Part shown: one piece after another, positions 36,659 to 45,975 of the stretch | How positions within the stretch are numbered: position 1 is the stretch's first letter | Layout of the letters: each line of letters opens with the position of its first letter | DNA from: CAZRSW01 sp964602845 | GTDB taxonomy: Bacteria > Chloroflexota > Dehalococcoidia > Lucifugimonadales > UBA826 | Direction of reading: 5' to 3' | NCBI GenBank assembly: GCA_964602845.1 | Contig: CAZRSW010000003.1 | Coordinates: forward strand, 62,001-126,000 | DNA: 64,000 nucleotides | The notes under the pieces: model-generated | Seen by the model: the letters and a program-made list of their open reading frames with translations, nothing else | What the model was told of the DNA's origin: nothing | Databases searched by the model: none | Translations under genes and position numbers: made by a program

Positions 36659-38215
36659 CTATATAGGATGAGTGAATTGATCCTTCAACACTGTTTTTAA
36701 AACTTTGCCAAGTGGATTCCTTGGAAGCTCTTCAACCACTATCACCGATTCCGGCTTCTTAAAACTAGATAATCGTAACCTGCAATATTCGATGACATCA
36801 TTTTCGTCTACTTTACACCCTGGTTTGTTAACAACTATTGCACGTACTCGCTCACCCCAATGTAAATCTGGGACGCCAATAACAGCAACCTCATCTACAG
36901 CAGGGTGGGCCTGAATCACCTGTTCCACTTCTTCAGGCGAAATCATTTCCCCCCCTCTCTTGATAAAATCTTTCGCCCTACCAGACAAGAAGATATATCC
37001 ATCCTCATCAAAATAACCAAGATCTCCGGTATGTAACCATCCATCTTTCAAAGCTTCCGCAGTCTCCTCTTGTTGATTCCAATATCCGCTCATTAATCGA
37101 GGTCCACGTGCCATGATTTCGCCTATATCTCCTACAGCAACTGCCTCTTGGTTTTCGTCGACAATCTGAACTTCTACATCCTCCAAGGGTTTACCTATTG
37201 AAGTTAACCTACTTATCTTAATAGCCATTTCCTCTGGTGATCCTTCCAATATATGATCTTCTGGGGATAACATTGTTATCGTTGCAGCTGTTTCAGTTTG
37301 TCCAAAAGCGTTGATAAACCGGGTGTCAGGAAACATATTGATAGCTCGCCTTATTAGCTCCAAAGGCATGGAAGCAGCTCCATAAGTTATCACGCTCAAA
37401 CTTGATAAGTCATGATTCGGAAATCCTGGGTGATCTAAAACCATTTTTAGCATTGTGGGAACCATCATTGCTCTATCAACTTCTTCCTGCTCTACCAAAC
37501 GCATCCACTCACAAGGCTCAAACTGTTTTTGGATGACCAACGTTCTCCCACCATAAATAGCTGCCATCATCGCTTGTACACCAGCAATGTGATAGAGCGG
37601 TACTGCGAGAATATTTTTTTCTTCATGCTCCAAATTTACTGGATTTACATTGCTAAGAATATAGGAAGAAAAGCTCCCATGACTCAACATAACACCTTTT
37701 GGATTTCCAGTCGTACCCGCAGTAAACATCAACATTGTCAGATCAACACCATCTGATTCAGGCAACCTTTCTTCTGTACTCGCTGAATCGATAAGATCTT
37801 CATAAGGTAACCACCCATCTACTAATCCATCAAGAACAACGAAGCGATTCAGCCCACCTCGCCGAGTTACCTCTTGATCAATCATTTCCGTATATCTCAT
37901 ACCAGAAATTAATACAGACGGAGAAGAATCTTTCAACACGCGCTCCAACTCTTCCTTGTTCAACCTGAAATTCAAAGGCACATAAACAGCATCTAGTTTT
38001 GCAGAGGCGAAATAGGCTTCAACGTGCTCGTTACAATTGACCTGAATCATGGCGACTCGATCACCTTTACCTACGCCGATCCCTGCAAGGGCATTGGCAA
38101 GCTTATTAACCCTTTCTGCAACCTCCTCATAAGTAAACCTTCTACCCTCAAAAACTAATGCGACTCTCTCTGGAACAATAAGAGACGCTATGTTCAAAAA
38201 CTCTGAGGTATTCAT
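36659..38215 (-). CDS. AMP-binding acyl-CoA ligase
   Basis: ANL-superfamily ligase of 518 residues that activates a carboxylic acid as its adenylate and then forms the CoA thioester. The P-loop MFTAGTTGNPKGVMLSHG is near 180. The GQTETAA motif, HTGDLGYFDEDGYIFLSGRAKDFIKRGGEMISPEEVE and the catalytic Lys in PRNPLGKVLK are all present. The C-terminal domain is intact. The substrate is probably a fatty or aromatic acid. It is in the same minus-strand group as the enolase-superfamily and amidohydrolase genes. Confidence 0.92.
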   Translation of the reverse strand: MNTSEFLNIASLIVPERVALVFEGRRFTYEEVAERVNKLANALAGIGVGKGDRVAMIQVNCNEHVEAYFASAKLDAVYVPLNFRLNKEELERVLKDSSPSVLISGMRYTEMIDQEVTRRGGLNRFVVLDGLVDGWLPYEDLIDSASTEERLPESDGVDLTMLMFTAGTTGNPKGVMLSHGSFSSYILSNVNPVNLEHEEKNILAVPLYHIAGVQAMMAAIYGGRTLVIQKQFEPCEWMRLVEQEEVDRAMMVPTMLKMVLDHPGFPNHDLSSLSVITYGAASMPLELIRRAINMFPDTRFINAFGQTETAATITMLSPEDHILEGSPEEMAIKISRLTSIGKPLEDVEVQIVDENQEAVAVGDIGEIMARGPRLMSGYWNQQEETAEALKDGWLHTGDLGYFDEDGYIFLSGRAKDFIKRGGEMISPEEVEQVIQAHPAVDEVAVIGVPDLHWGERVRAIVVNKPGCKVDENDVIEYCRLRLSSFKKPESVIVVEELPRNPLGKVLKTVLKDQFTHPI

Positions 38216-38351
38216 TTATTGTCTATTCCCCGCCATTAAATATAAAAGAGCATTTAGATCTTAGACTTAACTCTCCCCAAGTGAAATTGTCTCTCAAGCA
38301 ATCGGAATATTTCAAGTTACGGACTCATAATTTATGGCAACAGTGGAACAT

Positions 38352-39191
38352 TTACATTCCAAGGATTTTTCTGGCATTCCCTAGTAAGATATTTTTCCTT
38401 GAACTATCTTTGATTGGCATATCATCCCATTCAGCAATCCATCTGTCTGGCGATATGTATGGGTAATCGGACCCAAATAGTATCTTCTCCGACAAACGAG
38501 AATTTGCTTCATCTATCAAAGTCTTTGGTATATACATGGGAGCCCATCCAGAAAAATCAATAAAAACGTTTGGCTTGTGCAAAGCCACTGCGATCTGTTC
38601 ATCGACCCAAGGCCAGCCCGGATGAGCCATGATAATACTTATAGTAGGAAAGTCGGCAGCAACATCATCTATACCAGGAATAGGAGCACTATACTTTAAT
38701 TTCAGCCCTCCACCACCAGGCAAACCTGCTCCAGTGGCCGCCATACCACTATGAAATATGATGGGTACGCCAAGCATAGCACACTCCTCATACAACGGAT
38801 AAAATTGTCTGTCATTAGGAAAAAAGGACTGATGGACGGGATGAAGTTTCATACCTTTCAATCCCAATACATTAACAGCTCTTTTAAGCTCATTTACAGA
38901 CTTCTCCTTTTTCCATGGGTCAATTGCAGCAAATCCTATAAATTGCTCTGGATATTCACTTACCACCTTAGCAATATAATCATTAGATATTGGATCCTCC
39001 CCAGTGGTGGTTTCCGCATCTATTGCCAACAGTACCCCCATCATGTCCCAGCTTTTGTATTTCTTTGCCATTTCGTCCACACGATCAGGCGCCCCATCGA
39101 GTCTAAAATAATCTCTAACGCTTCCTTCAAGAATAGACTTAGATGGTTCAATGGGACTTGACAAGTGGACGTGCATATCGATCGCTATCAT
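38352..39191 (-). CDS. Amidohydrolase-2 family (TIM-barrel) enzyme
   Basis: Metal-dependent hydrolase or decarboxylase of 279 residues, PF04909 type. Metal-binding residues are visible as DMHVHLSS at the N-terminus, the KLHPVHQSF region, FHSGM, AHPGWPW and FGSDYPY near the end. Members cleave C-C or C-N bonds of aromatic or other carboxylates. The upstream acyl-CoA ligase and enolase-superfamily genes suggest a small catabolic island, which is inference. The start is ATG 39191. Confidence 0.88.
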   Translation of the reverse strand: MIAIDMHVHLSSPIEPSKSILEGSVRDYFRLDGAPDRVDEMAKKYKSWDMMGVLLAIDAETTTGEDPISNDYIAKVVSEYPEQFIGFAAIDPWKKEKSVNELKRAVNVLGLKGMKLHPVHQSFFPNDRQFYPLYEECAMLGVPIIFHSGMAATGAGLPGGGGLKLKYSAPIPGIDDVAADFPTISIIMAHPGWPWVDEQIAVALHKPNVFIDFSGWAPMYIPKTLIDEANSRLSEKILFGSDYPYISPDRWIAEWDDMPIKDSSRKNILLGNARKILGM

Positions 39192-39615
39192 AATTACAAC
39201 ACCTATTTACGATTATCTTTAGAATCTTTTACTTTAATATGAATGCCCTAAGTAATCTAGGCTCGAAGGGCCTACTAATTAACTTATCAACTACTATTAT
39301 GAAATCCCGACAAAAGGTGTAAATCATCTGTAAAAATCGGCAATCTTATACTTTTCCAGACGTGGAATCACAAACATTTGTGGAATCAAGTCAAATGACC
39401 TTCTGTTGTGATATAGACCTACTTTATGTAAGAATAATAAGAAGAAGTTGGACAGATTAGAAAATGAAATTGTGAGATCACATAGAACATTGAAACATCA
39501 AATTATTGTTAGCCTATACCTAACATTGAAGTTAAAAAAACCATCTAGATATGATCATTAGGTGAACAACCAATCAACTTCGTAGAATTAATAATACATA
39601 ACCAAAGGGAGAATT
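39192..39615. other. AT-rich divergent intergenic region
   Basis: A 424-base region between the amidohydrolase (minus) and the GreA fusion (plus). It has no coding frame I trust. It contains the palindrome at 39507-39525 and a TTGAAA at 39490-39495 whose -10 partner is poor (TATACC with a 19-base spacer). An inverted pair GCCCT/AGGGC lies near 39245-39271, and TGGAATCA is repeated near 39362 and 39380. There is no RNA gene. Confidence 0.5.
39507..39525. promoter_or_regulatory. Operator-like palindrome upstream of greA fusion
   Basis: TGTTAG and CTAACA are exact reverse complements with a 7-base centre. The centre overlaps a possible -10 region. The 19-base overall length suits a dimeric repressor. 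No regulator gene is nearby. Confidence 0.35.
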
Positions 39616-40437
39616 TTGACCTTGGAAACCTCTGAATTTGTCACACTCTTTGAAGCGGTTGGGAAATATACGACCAACCTAAAGAAAAAGGATAAAACAC
39701 CTCCCGTAGCAAGGGAACTCGACAAATTTGTCAAACATTTTCGAGGAGAAACTGCGCTCAGTTCTATCACACCTTCAAGGGTCGGTGATTATGCTGAAAG
39801 AGCAAGTAAGAATGGAACATCTGAAGATATGGTAGAAGGCCTACAGGCGGTCAGAAAATTCTTACTCTTCGCTTCCAAAGAAGAGTGGACTACCCTCAAT
39901 CTTGCAACACATTTCCGTATTAAAAAGGTCCGATTGAACTCTCGCACTCGTGAAAAATCAACCTCGGCATACAGCGGCCAACAAATGACTCAGTTCGGTC
40001 ATGATCAGTTGGTCGAGGAACGAAACAATCTCGTTTTGAATAGGACCACTATAAGCCAGGCAATTCATTCTGCAGCGTCAGATGGCGACGTGAGGGAAAA
40101 TGCCCCTCTTGAAGCCGCACGAGAACAACAAGGCCGTGAGGAAGCAAGAATAAAAGAAATAGATGCCTTACTCAGAACTGCTATCATAGTCGATTCTTCT
40201 GGCAATGACGCTAAAATAGCTAGGGTCGGAGCGACGATTAGAATTGAGGAGGTCGGCAAAAAAAATAAGCGGACCACTTATACGCTAGTCAGTCCAACCG
40301 AAGCTAGTCCTACAGACGGGAAAATCTCAGATGCATCCCCACTAGGTAAATCCCTTATAGGAAAATCCGCTGGGTCTAAAGTGGATGTCAACACACCAAG
40401 TGGAAAAGCATCTTTCAAAATAATCAGAGTGTCCTGA
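39616..40437 (+). CDS. GreA-like elongation factor with integrase-SAM-like N-domain
   Basis: A 273-residue fusion. Residues about 119-273 match transcription elongation factor GreA: a coiled-coil with the acidic tip D158-V-R-E161-N (the GDLSEN equivalent), then the FKBP-like C-domain with SPLGKSLIGKSAGSKV. GreA stimulates RNA cleavage by stalled RNA polymerase. Residues about 6-104 resemble the helical core-binding (SAM-like) domain of tyrosine recombinases (FEAVGKYTTNL... LDKFVKHF... VRKFLLFASKE). The catalytic domain of a recombinase is absent. Typical GreA is about 158 residues. The TTG start at 39616 follows AAAGGGAG by about six bases; TTG 39622 is an alternative. Confidence 0.8.
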   Translation: MTLETSEFVTLFEAVGKYTTNLKKKDKTPPVARELDKFVKHFRGETALSSITPSRVGDYAERASKNGTSEDMVEGLQAVRKFLLFASKEEWTTLNLATHFRIKKVRLNSRTREKSTSAYSGQQMTQFGHDQLVEERNNLVLNRTTISQAIHSAASDGDVRENAPLEAAREQQGREEARIKEIDALLRTAIIVDSSGNDAKIARVGATIRIEEVGKKNKRTTYTLVSPTEASPTDGKISDASPLGKSLIGKSAGSKVDVNTPSGKASFKIIRVS

Positions 40438-40565
40438 AACGGCTCTGATTCTTTTGATAGGGTATATATATAGGCCTTTCGCTTCAACAACTCACCAACA
40501 AGCATCTCTAATGATGCGCCGTGTTTGAGTCTCAAGACTCGAATCTCTTTCATAGGGGTATTGCA

Positions 40566-43478
40566 ATGTCAAGGCAAATATTCAGGTCAGATATGACAGA
40601 TATCACCAATGAATTGAATAAACGAGTCGATGGCGACGTTAGATTTGACAAAATGTCTAGGGCGCTCTGGAGCACAGACGCAAGTATCTATCAAATTGAG
40701 CCACTTGGAGTCGTTCTCCCTAAGCATGAAGACGATGTAATTTCGGTCATCGAGATTGCAAACAAATTCAACGTCCCTGTGCTACCTAGAGGCGGTGGAA
40801 CCAGTCTTGCAGGCTCTACAATTGGTGAAGCAATTGTTATAGATTTCTCCCAATATATGAGGTCTTTAAAGGATATCAACATTGAAGAAAAGTGGGTTTC
40901 AACTCAGCCCGGCATCATACTAGACGAACTTAACGGACACCTGTCGCCAGAAGGTGTTCTGTTTGCGCCTGATCCAAGCACGAGCAATAGGGGAAATGTC
41001 GGTGGAGCACTAGGCAATAACTCATGTGGGGCTCATTCAATTATGTGGGGCAAAACCGTTGACAATGTGATTGAAATAGATGCCATACTCTCCGACGGCA
41101 GCAAAACAACTTTTCGACAGATTAATGGTGCAGCTCTGGAGTCCAAGATGCGTTTGTCAAGCCTTGAAGGTGACATCTACCGAAGCCTCTTCAAGATAGG
41201 GGAAGAAAACAGAGATCTAATTTTAGAAAAATATCCTAAGATTCAAAGGAGAGTATCTGGCTACAATTTGGACGAATTTGTGAATGGCAATAGTTTTGAC
41301 ATGGCAAGGTTTGTAGTAGGCTCTGAAGGCACATTGATTACCATAACACAAGCGAAGTTAAAAGTAGTTTCTAAACCAAAGTTGAAGTGCTTGGCCGTAC
41401 TGCACTGCAATGACTTAACAGAATCAATGGAAGCAACAGTAGCATCAATAGAAATGAACCCCGCAGCCGTAGAACTAATAGGGAGTATGATCCTCAGGCA
41501 AGCTCAATCAAATTTATCATATTCTAGGCTAACAGATTTTATTCAAGGAACCCCTGAGGCGCTACTAGTTATCGAGTTGACCGGAAATTCAGGGAAAGAA
41601 CTCGACGAGAAATATGCGAACCTCGAACGCCAAATTAAAAGGGGTGGCTGGGGATACACCATGCTCCGACTCGATAGTGAATCAGATCAACAGAAAGTAT
41701 GGGATGTGAGAAAAGCTGGACTAGGCCTAATGATGAATGTGCCCGGTGACGCGAAACCATTACCTTTCGTCGAAGACACTGCCGTAGCACCCCATCTGCT
41801 ACCTGACTTTGTAAAGAGGTTCGATGCCATTGTCACAAAACATGGAACAAAGGCCGGTTATTACGGTCATGCAAGTGTAGGATGTCTCCATATACGACCA
41901 CTGATCAATCTGAAAAAGCAAGAAGACGTAGATAAAATGACCTCAATTGCTGAAGAGATAAGTGATCTAGTGTTGGAATTTGGGGGCGCACTGAGCGGTG
42001 AACATGGTGACGGCCTGGTTAGAAGTGGATTCAACGAAAAAATGTTCGGGGCCGAATTATACAAAGCATTTAAAGAGGTTAAGAGTGCTTTCGATCCAAA
42101 AGGCATAATGAATCCGGGTAAGATAGTAAATGCTCCACCTATGACGGAAAACCTACGATACAGTCCGTCCTATTCAACCACTTTAACTTATAAGCAAGGA
42201 TTTAAATTCGATCAAGAGGGCAGCTATGCTAGCGCTATTGAAATGTGTAACGGTCAAGGAGCCTGCAAAAAAATAAGTGGTGGAACAATGTGTCCATCCT
42301 ACATGGTCACCAGGGATGAGGAACATTCAACCCGAGGTCGAGCCAATGCACTGAGAGCAACTATATCAGGATTGATACCCAACGATCAGGATACGAGCAA
42401 ACGATTATATGAGGTCATGGACTTGTGCCTAGAGTGTAAAGGCTGCAAGTCAGAATGTCCTTCCAATGTAGACATGGCAAAATTAAAGTATGAGTTTCTG
42501 TCAGGGTATCACTCCGCAAATGGATACAAATTAAAAAACAGATTCTTCGGAAATACAGCCAGATTAAGTAAATTAGGCTCCTTCTTCGCTCCTATTTCAA
42601 ACTGGATGATCCAATCGTCGGCATCCAAGGACCTCATCGAAAAAACCATTGGTATTGATAAAAGAAGAGCGCTCCCTGAATTTGCCTCTCAAACTTTCAA
42701 ACAATGGTTCAGATCAAGACCTCGTTCACAAAATGAGAAGGCCCGTCACGGCCAAAATGGCCAAGTAGTTTTATTCGCAGACACCACGACCAACTTCAAC
42801 CATCCAGAGATCGGTAAAGCAACTGTAAATTTGCTAGAAAAATTGGGTTACGAAGTGATCGTACCGGAAGTACGTTGTTGCGGTAGGCCTTTACTTTCAA
42901 ACGGGATGCTAGAGGAGGCAAGAAAGAACGTCCAATATAACACAGATCTGATATTCCCATACATTGAATCTGGCTCCAAGCTTGTTGGGATAGAACCTAG
43001 TTGCACACTCGGGTTCCGGGACGATTTCGGAGATCTCATAGGACAAAACCCTCGATCAAATGCCATAGCAGCCAACACTATGCTGGTTGAGGAATTTGTC
43101 CTATACTCTTCCGAAAAAAACGGGGACATCCAGTTTTCGAACCCACCACAGAATGAGCGGATCATGCTACATGGGCACTGTCACCAAAAATCCTTGGTGG
43201 GAACGGACCCAGCGTTAACCGTTCTGGGTATGATACCCGGACTAGAATCATCTGAAATTCCTTCCGGATGCTGCGGCATGGCCGGATCTTTCGGGTTCGA
43301 TGTGAACCATTACGATATCTCCATGAAAATGGGCGAATTAAGCCTTTTCCCGACAATCAGAGAACAAGGTAATGATGCCACTATAGTCACAGAAGGAGTG
43401 TCCTGCCGGCAACAGATCAAGGATGGGACGGGCAGGTCTTCGAAACACTTGGTTGAGATTCTCTCCAAATACATATAG
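40566..43478 (+). CDS. FAD-linked oxidase fused to Fe-S/CCG domains
   Basis: A 970-residue fused flavoprotein of the D-lactate/glycolate dehydrogenase type. An FAD-binding PCMH domain (LPRGGGTSLAGSTIGEA, near 65-80) and the C-terminal FAD-oxidase domain fill about 1-520. Two [4Fe-4S]-type Cys motifs follow: CNGQGAC...CP near 560 and CLECKGCKSECP near 630. The last 230 residues are CCG domains with CCGRPL, PSCTLGF, HGHCHQKS and GCCGMAGSFG. It oxidises a 2-hydroxyacid and passes electrons to the membrane chain. The start is ATG 40566, with AGGGG upstream; the longer frame to 40521 lacks a site. Confidence 0.88.
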   Translation: MSRQIFRSDMTDITNELNKRVDGDVRFDKMSRALWSTDASIYQIEPLGVVLPKHEDDVISVIEIANKFNVPVLPRGGGTSLAGSTIGEAIVIDFSQYMRSLKDINIEEKWVSTQPGIILDELNGHLSPEGVLFAPDPSTSNRGNVGGALGNNSCGAHSIMWGKTVDNVIEIDAILSDGSKTTFRQINGAALESKMRLSSLEGDIYRSLFKIGEENRDLILEKYPKIQRRVSGYNLDEFVNGNSFDMARFVVGSEGTLITITQAKLKVVSKPKLKCLAVLHCNDLTESMEATVASIEMNPAAVELIGSMILRQAQSNLSYSRLTDFIQGTPEALLVIELTGNSGKELDEKYANLERQIKRGGWGYTMLRLDSESDQQKVWDVRKAGLGLMMNVPGDAKPLPFVEDTAVAPHLLPDFVKRFDAIVTKHGTKAGYYGHASVGCLHIRPLINLKKQEDVDKMTSIAEEISDLVLEFGGALSGEHGDGLVRSGFNEKMFGAELYKAFKEVKSAFDPKGIMNPGKIVNAPPMTENLRYSPSYSTTLTYKQGFKFDQEGSYASAIEMCNGQGACKKISGGTMCPSYMVTRDEEHSTRGRANALRATISGLIPNDQDTSKRLYEVMDLCLECKGCKSECPSNVDMAKLKYEFLSGYHSANGYKLKNRFFGNTARLSKLGSFFAPISNWMIQSSASKDLIEKTIGIDKRRALPEFASQTFKQWFRSRPRSQNEKARHGQNGQVVLFADTTTNFNHPEIGKATVNLLEKLGYEVIVPEVRCCGRPLLSNGMLEEARKNVQYNTDLIFPYIESGSKLVGIEPSCTLGFRDDFGDLIGQNPRSNAIAANTMLVEEFVLYSSEKNGDIQFSNPPQNERIMLHGHCHQKSLVGTDPALTVLGMIPGLESSEIPSGCCGMAGSFGFDVNHYDISMKMGELSLFPTIREQGNDATIVTEGVSCRQQIKDGTGRSSKHLVEILSKYI

Positions 43479-43482
43479 TTCA

Positions 43483-43752
43483 TTAAACGGGACCCTGTGT
43501 AGGAATAAGACGATCAATATTGATTGCTTTATTTCCTCTAGTGAATCTTACTTTCAAATTTTCGCCAATCATTAAAATTTCAAAGGTAGCGGAGTCTACC
43601 TGAACTTTTTCAGAAGACACATAGATGAAATGCCGCTCTTGATCGTCAACCTCTTTGACCTCAAGCAGGCCCTCAATAGTCTTGTAAGGCGGGCAACAAT
43701 CCAGACACTCAGAGACAAACGATTTAACTCTTTCTGATATCTTTATACCCAT
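43483..43752 (-). CDS. Small hypothetical protein
   Basis: An 89-residue protein I do not recognise. It has a Cys trio (ECLDCCPPY) near residue 15 and a beta-rich remainder (VQVDSATFEILMIGENLKVRFTRG). It is probably soluble. It converges on the FAD oxidase gene with four bases between stops. The ATG has only a weak AGG-type site. It is kept because of its length, composition and lack of overlap with any other gene. Confidence 0.5.
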   Translation of the reverse strand: MGIKISERVKSFVSECLDCCPPYKTIEGLLEVKEVDDQERHFIYVSSEKVQVDSATFEILMIGENLKVRFTRGNKAINIDRLIPTQGPV

Positions 43753-44091
43753 AGGGAACCTAATCTATCCTAAACCATACGCATTAGTTAAACTTTTATC
43801 CACTAAATTCCTTATCCCATAAAGGATACTACGAATAGTAGTACAGGAAGATCCTCCTGATACCAACAAAATAACTCTAGTTTGGCCTTTATGTCCCCTG
43901 GCCAACCTGATTTGCACTTCCAGGCTAAAACCTACCATAATGACAGATGAGTCACTATGCTTATACCTGACTTGAACACCCATTTTTCCTTGACACTTAA
44001 AATAGTAGATTGCTACCATTGCTCCCCTGAAATAGATTATTGGATAATCGAGTCTACGAAGGGGTACAAATTTTTATTAAGGAGTTTATGT
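43753..44091 (+). other. Leader region of threonine synthase operon
   Basis: A 339-base region. It holds a promoter candidate TTGACA (43990-43995), 18-base spacer and TACCAT (44014-44019), and the AAGGAG site at 44079-44084. A hairpin CAGGA/TCCTG lies near 43845-43860. A minus-strand frame of 84 codons crosses it but is not convincing. Confidence 0.4.
43990..44019 (+). promoter_or_regulatory. Candidate promoter of thrC-NIL-moaD
   Basis: A perfect -35 TTGACA, an 18-base spacer and a weak -10 (TACCAT, four of six). Initiation near 44026 would leave a leader of about 65 bases before the TTG start. Confidence 0.35.
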
Positions 44092-45339
44092 TTGCCACAC
44101 GTGAAAAGCCTTCAATGTCGTGAATGTGAAAGTACCTATCCGGTAGAACCTCTGAACGCTTGCGAGTACTGCTTTGGTCCGTTGGAAGTAGCATACGATT
44201 ATGAAGCGATATCCCAGTCAGTCAGCCGCGACAGCATTCAATCCGGCCCAGATAACATGTGGAGATATCACGACTTTCTACCTGTAGAAAGGGAGGCCGC
44301 CATTGACATCTCTACCGGATACACACCTTTGATACATGCTAAGAATCTCGGGAGATATCTCGGATTAAACAACTTATATATAAAAAATGATAGTGTAAAT
44401 CCCACTTTCTCTTTTAAAGACCGTCCTGTATCCGTAACGACCACTAAAGCCTTAGAGTTTGAGTTTGAGGTCTTGGCCTGTGTATCAACAGGAAACTTGA
44501 TGGGTTCAGTCGCTGCTCATGGTGCAAAAGCAGGAATGAAAACAATGGTATTCTATCCTTCTTATCTTGAACAAGCGAAAATAGACGGCGCAGCTGTTTA
44601 TGGCCCCACAATGGTTGCTGTCGATGGAACTTACGACGAAGCCAACCGTTTCTGCAGCGAGCTCGCAGATAATCACCGATGGGCATTCGTTAATATAAAT
44701 ATGCGCCCATTTTACGCGGAAGGCAGTAAAACCCTTGGCTATGAAGTAGCGGAACAATTGGGTTGGAAAGCACCCGACCATTGCATAGTACCAGGGGCTT
44801 CAGGGGAATTACATACAAAAATTTGGAAGGGATTCCAAGAATTCCACGGAGCTGGCCTCATTGAGAGATCTCGAACAAAGATGCACTTAGCCCAAGCAGA
44901 GGGTTGTTCACCAATCGTAGAAGCCTATAATATGGGAAGTAATCAAGTACGACCCGTCAAACCTAACACTATTGCCAAATCCTTAGCGATAGGTAACCCA
45001 GCAGCCGGAACATATTCTCTGAACGTCTTGAGAGAAACGTCGGGAACCGCGGTGTCCGCGTACGAGGATACTATCATTGCAGGTATCAAGTTACTAGCCG
45101 AGACCGAAGGAATATTCACAGAGACCGCTGGCGGGGTAGTCATATCTAGCCTGAAAAAACTAGTCAAAATGGGCCATATCGGGAAAGATGAAGTAACAGT
45201 TGCCTTTATAACTGGCAATGGACTTAAAACTATGGAGGCTATGGGTAACTTCGTGAATCCGATCAAAACACCGCCAGACTACGAGGCTTTTCAAGAATCA
45301 CTGTCGACCCAATCTAATGGCACCTCGGAGATAAAATAA
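44092..45339 (+). CDS. thrC: Threonine synthase-like PLP enzyme
   Basis: PLP-dependent fold-type II enzyme of 415 residues, closest to threonine synthase, which turns O-phosphohomoserine into threonine. An N-terminal zinc ribbon (CREC...CEYC) precedes the PLP lysine in NPTFSFKDRP. The start is TTG 44092 (M-P-H-V-K-S-L-Q-C-R), which matches the usual N-terminus and follows AAGGAG by seven bases; the longer frame to 43957 adds 45 unlikely residues. The gene is joined to NIL and MoaD-like genes by a TAATG junction, so sulfur-carrier-dependent chemistry such as homocysteine or cysteine formation should be considered. Confidence 0.88.
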   Translation: MPHVKSLQCRECESTYPVEPLNACEYCFGPLEVAYDYEAISQSVSRDSIQSGPDNMWRYHDFLPVEREAAIDISTGYTPLIHAKNLGRYLGLNNLYIKNDSVNPTFSFKDRPVSVTTTKALEFEFEVLACVSTGNLMGSVAAHGAKAGMKTMVFYPSYLEQAKIDGAAVYGPTMVAVDGTYDEANRFCSELADNHRWAFVNINMRPFYAEGSKTLGYEVAEQLGWKAPDHCIVPGASGELHTKIWKGFQEFHGAGLIERSRTKMHLAQAEGCSPIVEAYNMGSNQVRPVKPNTIAKSLAIGNPAAGTYSLNVLRETSGTAVSAYEDTIIAGIKLLAETEGIFTETAGGVVISSLKKLVKMGHIGKDEVTVAFITGNGLKTMEAMGNFVNPIKTPPDYEAFQESLSTQSNGTSEIK

Positions 45340-45581
45340 TGTCAACCAAACGCATAAAATTTACGTTTCCACAAGACATGGTCAAGAGGCCAGTAATATA
45401 TGAATTAAGTAAGAACTATCAGATCGTTACTAACATCCGGAGAGCTGATGTACGTGACGACATGGGCTGGGTAGTCCTTGAACTAGAGGGCCAAGAAGAT
45501 GTGATCACCGAGGGCTTAAAATGGGTAGTTTCCACAGGGGTTAGAGTAGATCCTATAGCAGGAGATGTGATAGAGGGATAG
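45339..45581 (+). CDS. NIL domain protein
   Basis: An 80-residue stand-alone NIL domain, recognised by RIKFTFPQDMVKRPVIYEL at the start and the IRRADVRDDMGWVVLELEG centre. NIL domains occur at the C-terminus of the methionine importer ATPase and in sulfur-incorporating proteins of homocysteine synthesis. Start and preceding stop overlap as TAATG, so translation is coupled to the threonine synthase-like enzyme. It probably acts as a small regulator or sulfur-handling partner. Confidence 0.85.
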   Translation: MSTKRIKFTFPQDMVKRPVIYELSKNYQIVTNIRRADVRDDMGWVVLELEGQEDVITEGLKWVVSTGVRVDPIAGDVIEG

Positions 45582-45632
45582 GATATAGTCACATAGTTCT
45601 GGGTTATATGGTAAATCAGGGAGTAGAAAATT

Positions 45633-45911
45633 ATGAGCGCAACGATACGAATTCCAACCCCTCTCCGAAAGGTTACAAATGGAGCGGATAAAATTACGGT
45701 TGAGAGTGGATCCATAGTAGAAATTATAGAATCTCTGGACAAGGAATTTCCTGGAATTAAAGCTCGATTATGTGATGATAATGACGAACTAAGGAACTTT
45801 GTCAACATGTACATAAATGGAGAAGATATCAGGTTCCTGGATGGTATGAAAAGCTCAGTCAGTTCTGGCGATGAGGTGAGCATAGTTCCCGCAGTAGCTG
45901 GCGGAAACTAG
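45633..45911 (+). CDS. MoaD/ThiS-family carrier ending in Gly-Gly-Asn
   Basis: A ubiquitin-fold sulfur carrier of 92 residues. The C-terminus is AVAGGN, so one residue (N92) follows the di-glycine (G90-G91). Carriers that need proteolytic trimming before activation, such as CysO/HcyS-type proteins, also end with extra residues. No JAMM-type protease is in the window. It lies 52 bases after the NIL gene on the same strand and is probably part of its operon. Confidence 0.85.
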   Translation: MSATIRIPTPLRKVTNGADKITVESGSIVEIIESLDKEFPGIKARLCDDNDELRNFVNMYINGEDIRFLDGMKSSVSSGDEVSIVPAVAGGN

Positions 45912-45975
45912 GCAAGACCAGTCAGTTAATCTCTCCCTTTTTTAATTACTACCCTCAGTAGTAGCCAATCCAACT

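Noticed and set aside
43765..44019. 84-codon minus-strand frame before threonine synthase
   Set aside because: It overlaps the promoter and leader of thrC, has no recognisable domain or ribosome-binding site, and is probably chance.
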